DNA from: an uncultured Sphingomonadales bacterium
GTDB taxonomy: Bacteria; Pseudomonadota; Alphaproteobacteria; Sphingomonadales; Sphingomonadaceae
Direction of reading: 5' to 3'
Length of the DNA: 7,993 nt
Assembly: GCA_903911985.1 (NCBI GenBank)
Contig: CAIWFP010000288.1
Location: forward strand, 1 to 7,993
In this document: positions 6,040 to 7,993 of the stretch, in pieces
Layout of the letters: every line of letters begins with the position of its first letter
Position numbering within the stretch: the stretch's first letter is position 1
Notes under the pieces: model-generated
Database searches by the model: none
What the model was told of the DNA's origin: nothing
What the model saw: the letters and a program-made list of their open reading frames with translations, nothing else
Made by a program: the position numbers and the translations under genes

Positions 6040-7419
6040 TCAGGCGGAGGCGGTCATCAGCCGGTGATAGGCCAGCCACCACTCCCACTGCGCGTCGTCC
6101 TTGCCGAAGCCTTCATAGACCTTGGCCTTGTCGGGCCAGCCAGCCGGCCGGTTTTCGCCGAGAATTGCCTGATACTTCAGCGTTTCGGTACGGCCGATCA
6201 CGCCCTTGGCGCTTTCGGTCATATGCGGCCAGGTGTCGCTGTCGTCCTGCTCGATGATGCCGGAAGTGCCGGTGCCGTGGGTGGCGGCGGCGCGCATCAT
6301 CACCTTGACGTTCTCGGGCGTGCCCTTTTCGGCAAAGTAATATGTCGTCCATTCGAAATGGTGCGGCCCCTTGGGCATGATCGAGTGCAGCACCAGCGCC
6401 GCACCCAGTGTGCCGTCGCGCAGCGGGCTATAGATGAACAGGATGTTCATGTTGGGGAACATGCCACCCACCACCGGCGGCGCCTTGGCCAGCACATGCA
6501 GTTGTTCCGCGCTCATCTTGCGCTTCAATTCGGGCAGCAGTTCCTTGGTGATGCCCGGCGGCGGGAAGGCTTCGAGACGCTCCTCGGGGGTGAGGTCGCC
6601 CTTGCCATGCGCCAGCGCCCAGCTGGTATCGGCGGCGATGCAGCGCAGCGAGTGGCCGTTGCCCGACAGGTTGATGCCGTACATGGCGGGGGCGCTCTCG
6701 TGCTCGGTGTCGGCCTCGCCGCCCATCGCGCCGATGTCGATTACCGAACCATGCAGGGTCAGCGTGTGGAAGCCGTCGCAGGCGGATTGTTCGCCAGCGG
6801 TCTTCCAGTTGGCGTCGATGGTCAGGCGCTGCGGCGGGCCCAGAACTTCCAGCCCCTTGTCGGTGCGGTCGAACAGCATCTGGTAATAGAATTTCATGTC
6901 GCCCAGCCATTCGTCAAGGCTGGGGCCCTCATGGTTCCAGGTGGCGAAGATCAGTCCGCCGAACAGTTCGACCCGGGCCTTCTTCAGCCCCAGCTGTTCC
7001 TTGGTCTTGATGTTGCCGTGCATCTGCTCCTTCTCGATCGGCGCGCCAATGAAGCTGCCGTCGGGGCGGAAGGCCCAGCCGTGGTAGATGCACTTGTGGA
7101 CCCGGGCATTGCCGCTGTCGGCCAGGCACACATGCATGGCGCGGTGCGGACAGACGTTGAGCGAGACATGGACCTGGCCATCGGCGGCGCGCGCGACGAT
7201 CACCTGATCCTCGCCCATCAGCCGCACGACATAATCGCCGACATTGGGGATTTCGGTGTCATGGCCGATCATCAGCCATGCCTTGGCGAAGATGTGCTCC
7301 AGTTCCAGTTCATAGAGCTGTTCGTCATGCAGGACGGCAACCGAGACTTCACGGTTCTCGATATCGATGAACTGCGACAGGGCTTCCTTCATATATTCGG
7401 GACGGGCATTGAAGTGCAT
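6040..7419 (-). CDS. Aromatic-ring-hydroxylating dioxygenase, alpha (large, catalytic) subunit
   Basis: A 459-aa Rieske non-heme iron oxygenase, normal for alpha subunits. The Rieske [2Fe-2S] ligands are Cys90-x-His92 (CPHRAMH) and Cys110-x2-His113 (CIYH). The mononuclear iron ligands are His218 and His223 in DGFHTLTLH, with the bridging Asp215 that carries electrons between neighbouring subunits. The third iron ligand is probably Asp393 in EQDDSDTW, by analogy with naphthalene dioxygenase. All catalytic residues are present. The ATG at 7419 has AGGAGA 6 nt upstream. With the beta subunit it should dihydroxylate (or monohydroxylate) an aromatic or polycyclic substrate, using an external ferredoxin and reductase. 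The substrate cannot be read from sequence. It sits between a flavin monooxygenase gene and the beta subunit, 37 nt from each. Confidence 0.97.
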   Translation of the reverse strand: MHFNARPEYMKEALSQFIDIENREVSVAVLHDEQLYELELEHIFAKAWLMIGHDTEIPNVGDYVVRLMGEDQVIVARAADGQVHVSLNVCPHRAMHVCLADSGNARVHKCIYHGWAFRPDGSFIGAPIEKEQMHGNIKTKEQLGLKKARVELFGGLIFATWNHEGPSLDEWLGDMKFYYQMLFDRTDKGLEVLGPPQRLTIDANWKTAGEQSACDGFHTLTLHGSVIDIGAMGGEADTEHESAPAMYGINLSGNGHSLRCIAADTSWALAHGKGDLTPEERLEAFPPPGITKELLPELKRKMSAEQLHVLAKAPPVVGGMFPNMNILFIYSPLRDGTLGAALVLHSIMPKGPHHFEWTTYYFAEKGTPENVKVMMRAAATHGTGTSGIIEQDDSDTWPHMTESAKGVIGRTETLKYQAILGENRPAGWPDKAKVYEGFGKDDAQWEWWLAYHRLMTASA

Positions 7420-7456
7420 GGTTCGTCTCCTCTCTCGGGTTTCTTTTTATGGGGGA

Positions 7457-7993
7457 TCAGATGAAGTCGGGCAGGGCGATGTTGGGTTCGACGCCCAGCA
7501 GGGATTTGCCCAGAATTTCGTAACCGACATAAGGCAGGTTCGCGACGTGCCGCATGGCGAAGGAGGCGTCGCGGTACAGACGCTGGATCGGGTTGCTGTC
7601 GGCATAGGCACTGGAGCCAGCCAAGAACATCAGCTCCTCGATCGCCTCGTTGAGCAGGCTGACGGCCAGCGAGCCTTCGCCCTTGCTCAATGCGCGCTGT
7701 TGCGGGGTGAGGCGCTCGTGGACCAGCCCGGCGTTGTCGATGAGGTCGCAGTTCTTGAAGGTCAGCGCTTCGGCGGCCGAGATCTTGGCGGCGGCCTTGC
7801 CCAACTCGCCCTGCATCATCACCGCTTCCGACTGGCGGGCGTAGGAGGTATAGGTAATCGGCCGCTTGTGCGAGGCCGCCATCACCTTTTCCATGATGCT
7901 GGCGGCGGCGCCCGCCACCACGGCATGGGCGGTGGCGCGCAGGAACGGCATGAACGGCCAGTAATCCGAAGGCTCGCCAACGTGGCGCTTGCC
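7457..7993 (-). CDS. Flavin-dependent monooxygenase, acyl-CoA dehydrogenase fold, C-terminal part
   Basis: The last 178 codons of a gene whose start lies beyond the right edge. The frame stays open through 7993, so the internal ATG at 7951 is not its start. The helical sequence, with AAGAAASIME-like N-terminal and RLTPQQRALSKGE stretches and DSNPIQRLYRD-ASFAMRHVANLP near the end, matches the C-terminal domain of acyl-CoA-dehydrogenase-type monooxygenases (Acyl-CoA_dh_2, the HsaA/DszC/HpaB-like group D). The SNPIQR...RDA-H pattern is typical of this group. These enzymes hydroxylate phenols or sulfur compounds using reduced flavin from a separate reductase. HsaA itself acts in steroid ring degradation, but this fragment is too short to call it HsaA. 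It precedes the dioxygenase alpha gene by 37 nt and is probably the first or a middle gene of that operon. Confidence 0.85.
   Translation of the reverse strand, partial: GKRHVGEPSDYWPFMPFLRATAHAVVAGAAASIMEKVMAASHKRPITYTSYARQSEAVMMQGELGKAAAKISAAEALTFKNCDLIDNAGLVHERLTPQQRALSKGEGSLAVSLLNEAIEELMFLAGSSAYADSNPIQRLYRDASFAMRHVANLPYVGYEILGKSLLGVEPNIALPDFI

Noticed and set aside
5977..7464. A 495-codon open frame on the plus strand opposite the dioxygenase alpha subunit
   Set aside because: It is antisense to a gene with complete Rieske and iron motifs, is rich in His, Gln and Gly as expected of a GC-rich shadow frame, and shows no recognisable domain.
1..7993. CRISPR arrays, tRNA or rRNA genes, insertion sequences and long direct repeats
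   Set aside because: None was seen on reading either strand; the window is nearly filled by the eight genes.

Overview
The window is a GC-rich, densely packed stretch of bacterial DNA with eight genes. Seven are complete and one runs off the right edge. Seven of the eight are oxidative enzymes or redox partners, and one is a TetR-type repressor. Composition and protein style suggest an alphaproteobacterium, most likely a sphingomonad (Novosphingobium/Sphingobium type), a group known for clusters rich in P450s and Rieske dioxygenases. That assignment is inference; there is no rRNA or other marker gene here.

Left module (about 75-3689). A minus-strand gene set reads, in order of transcription: a cytochrome P450 carrying a C-terminal SCP2 sterol-carrier domain (1264-2865), an adrenodoxin-type [2Fe-2S] ferredoxin (887-1198) and an NAD-type short-chain dehydrogenase (75-833). 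A TetR-family regulator (3018-3689) is transcribed divergently across a roughly 150-bp intergenic region that holds a candidate operator. The simplest reading is a hydroxylate-then-oxidise unit: the ferredoxin feeds electrons to the P450, the fused SCP2 domain may present a hydrophobic substrate, and the SDR oxidises the new alcohol. No ferredoxin reductase lies in the window.

Middle (3690-3929). This noncoding stretch contains a strikingly nested inverted-repeat structure just beyond the end of the second P450. It ends in a T-run on the minus strand and is best read as that gene's terminator.

Right module (3930-7993, all minus strand). In order of transcription: the C-terminal part of an acyl-CoA-dehydrogenase-fold flavin monooxygenase (7457 to the edge), a Rieske ring-hydroxylating dioxygenase alpha subunit (6040-7419) and its beta subunit (5436-6002). 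These three are 37 nt apart or less and form one operon closed by a 13-bp-stem hairpin (5345-5386). A second, unrelated cytochrome P450 (3930-5225) follows behind a leader with overlapping inverted repeats, so it probably has its own promoter.

Together this looks like part of a catabolic (or less likely biosynthetic) cluster for a bulky hydrophobic compound such as a steroid, terpenoid or polycyclic aromatic. The substrate cannot be read from the sequence. The most unusual item is the P450-SCP2 fusion.
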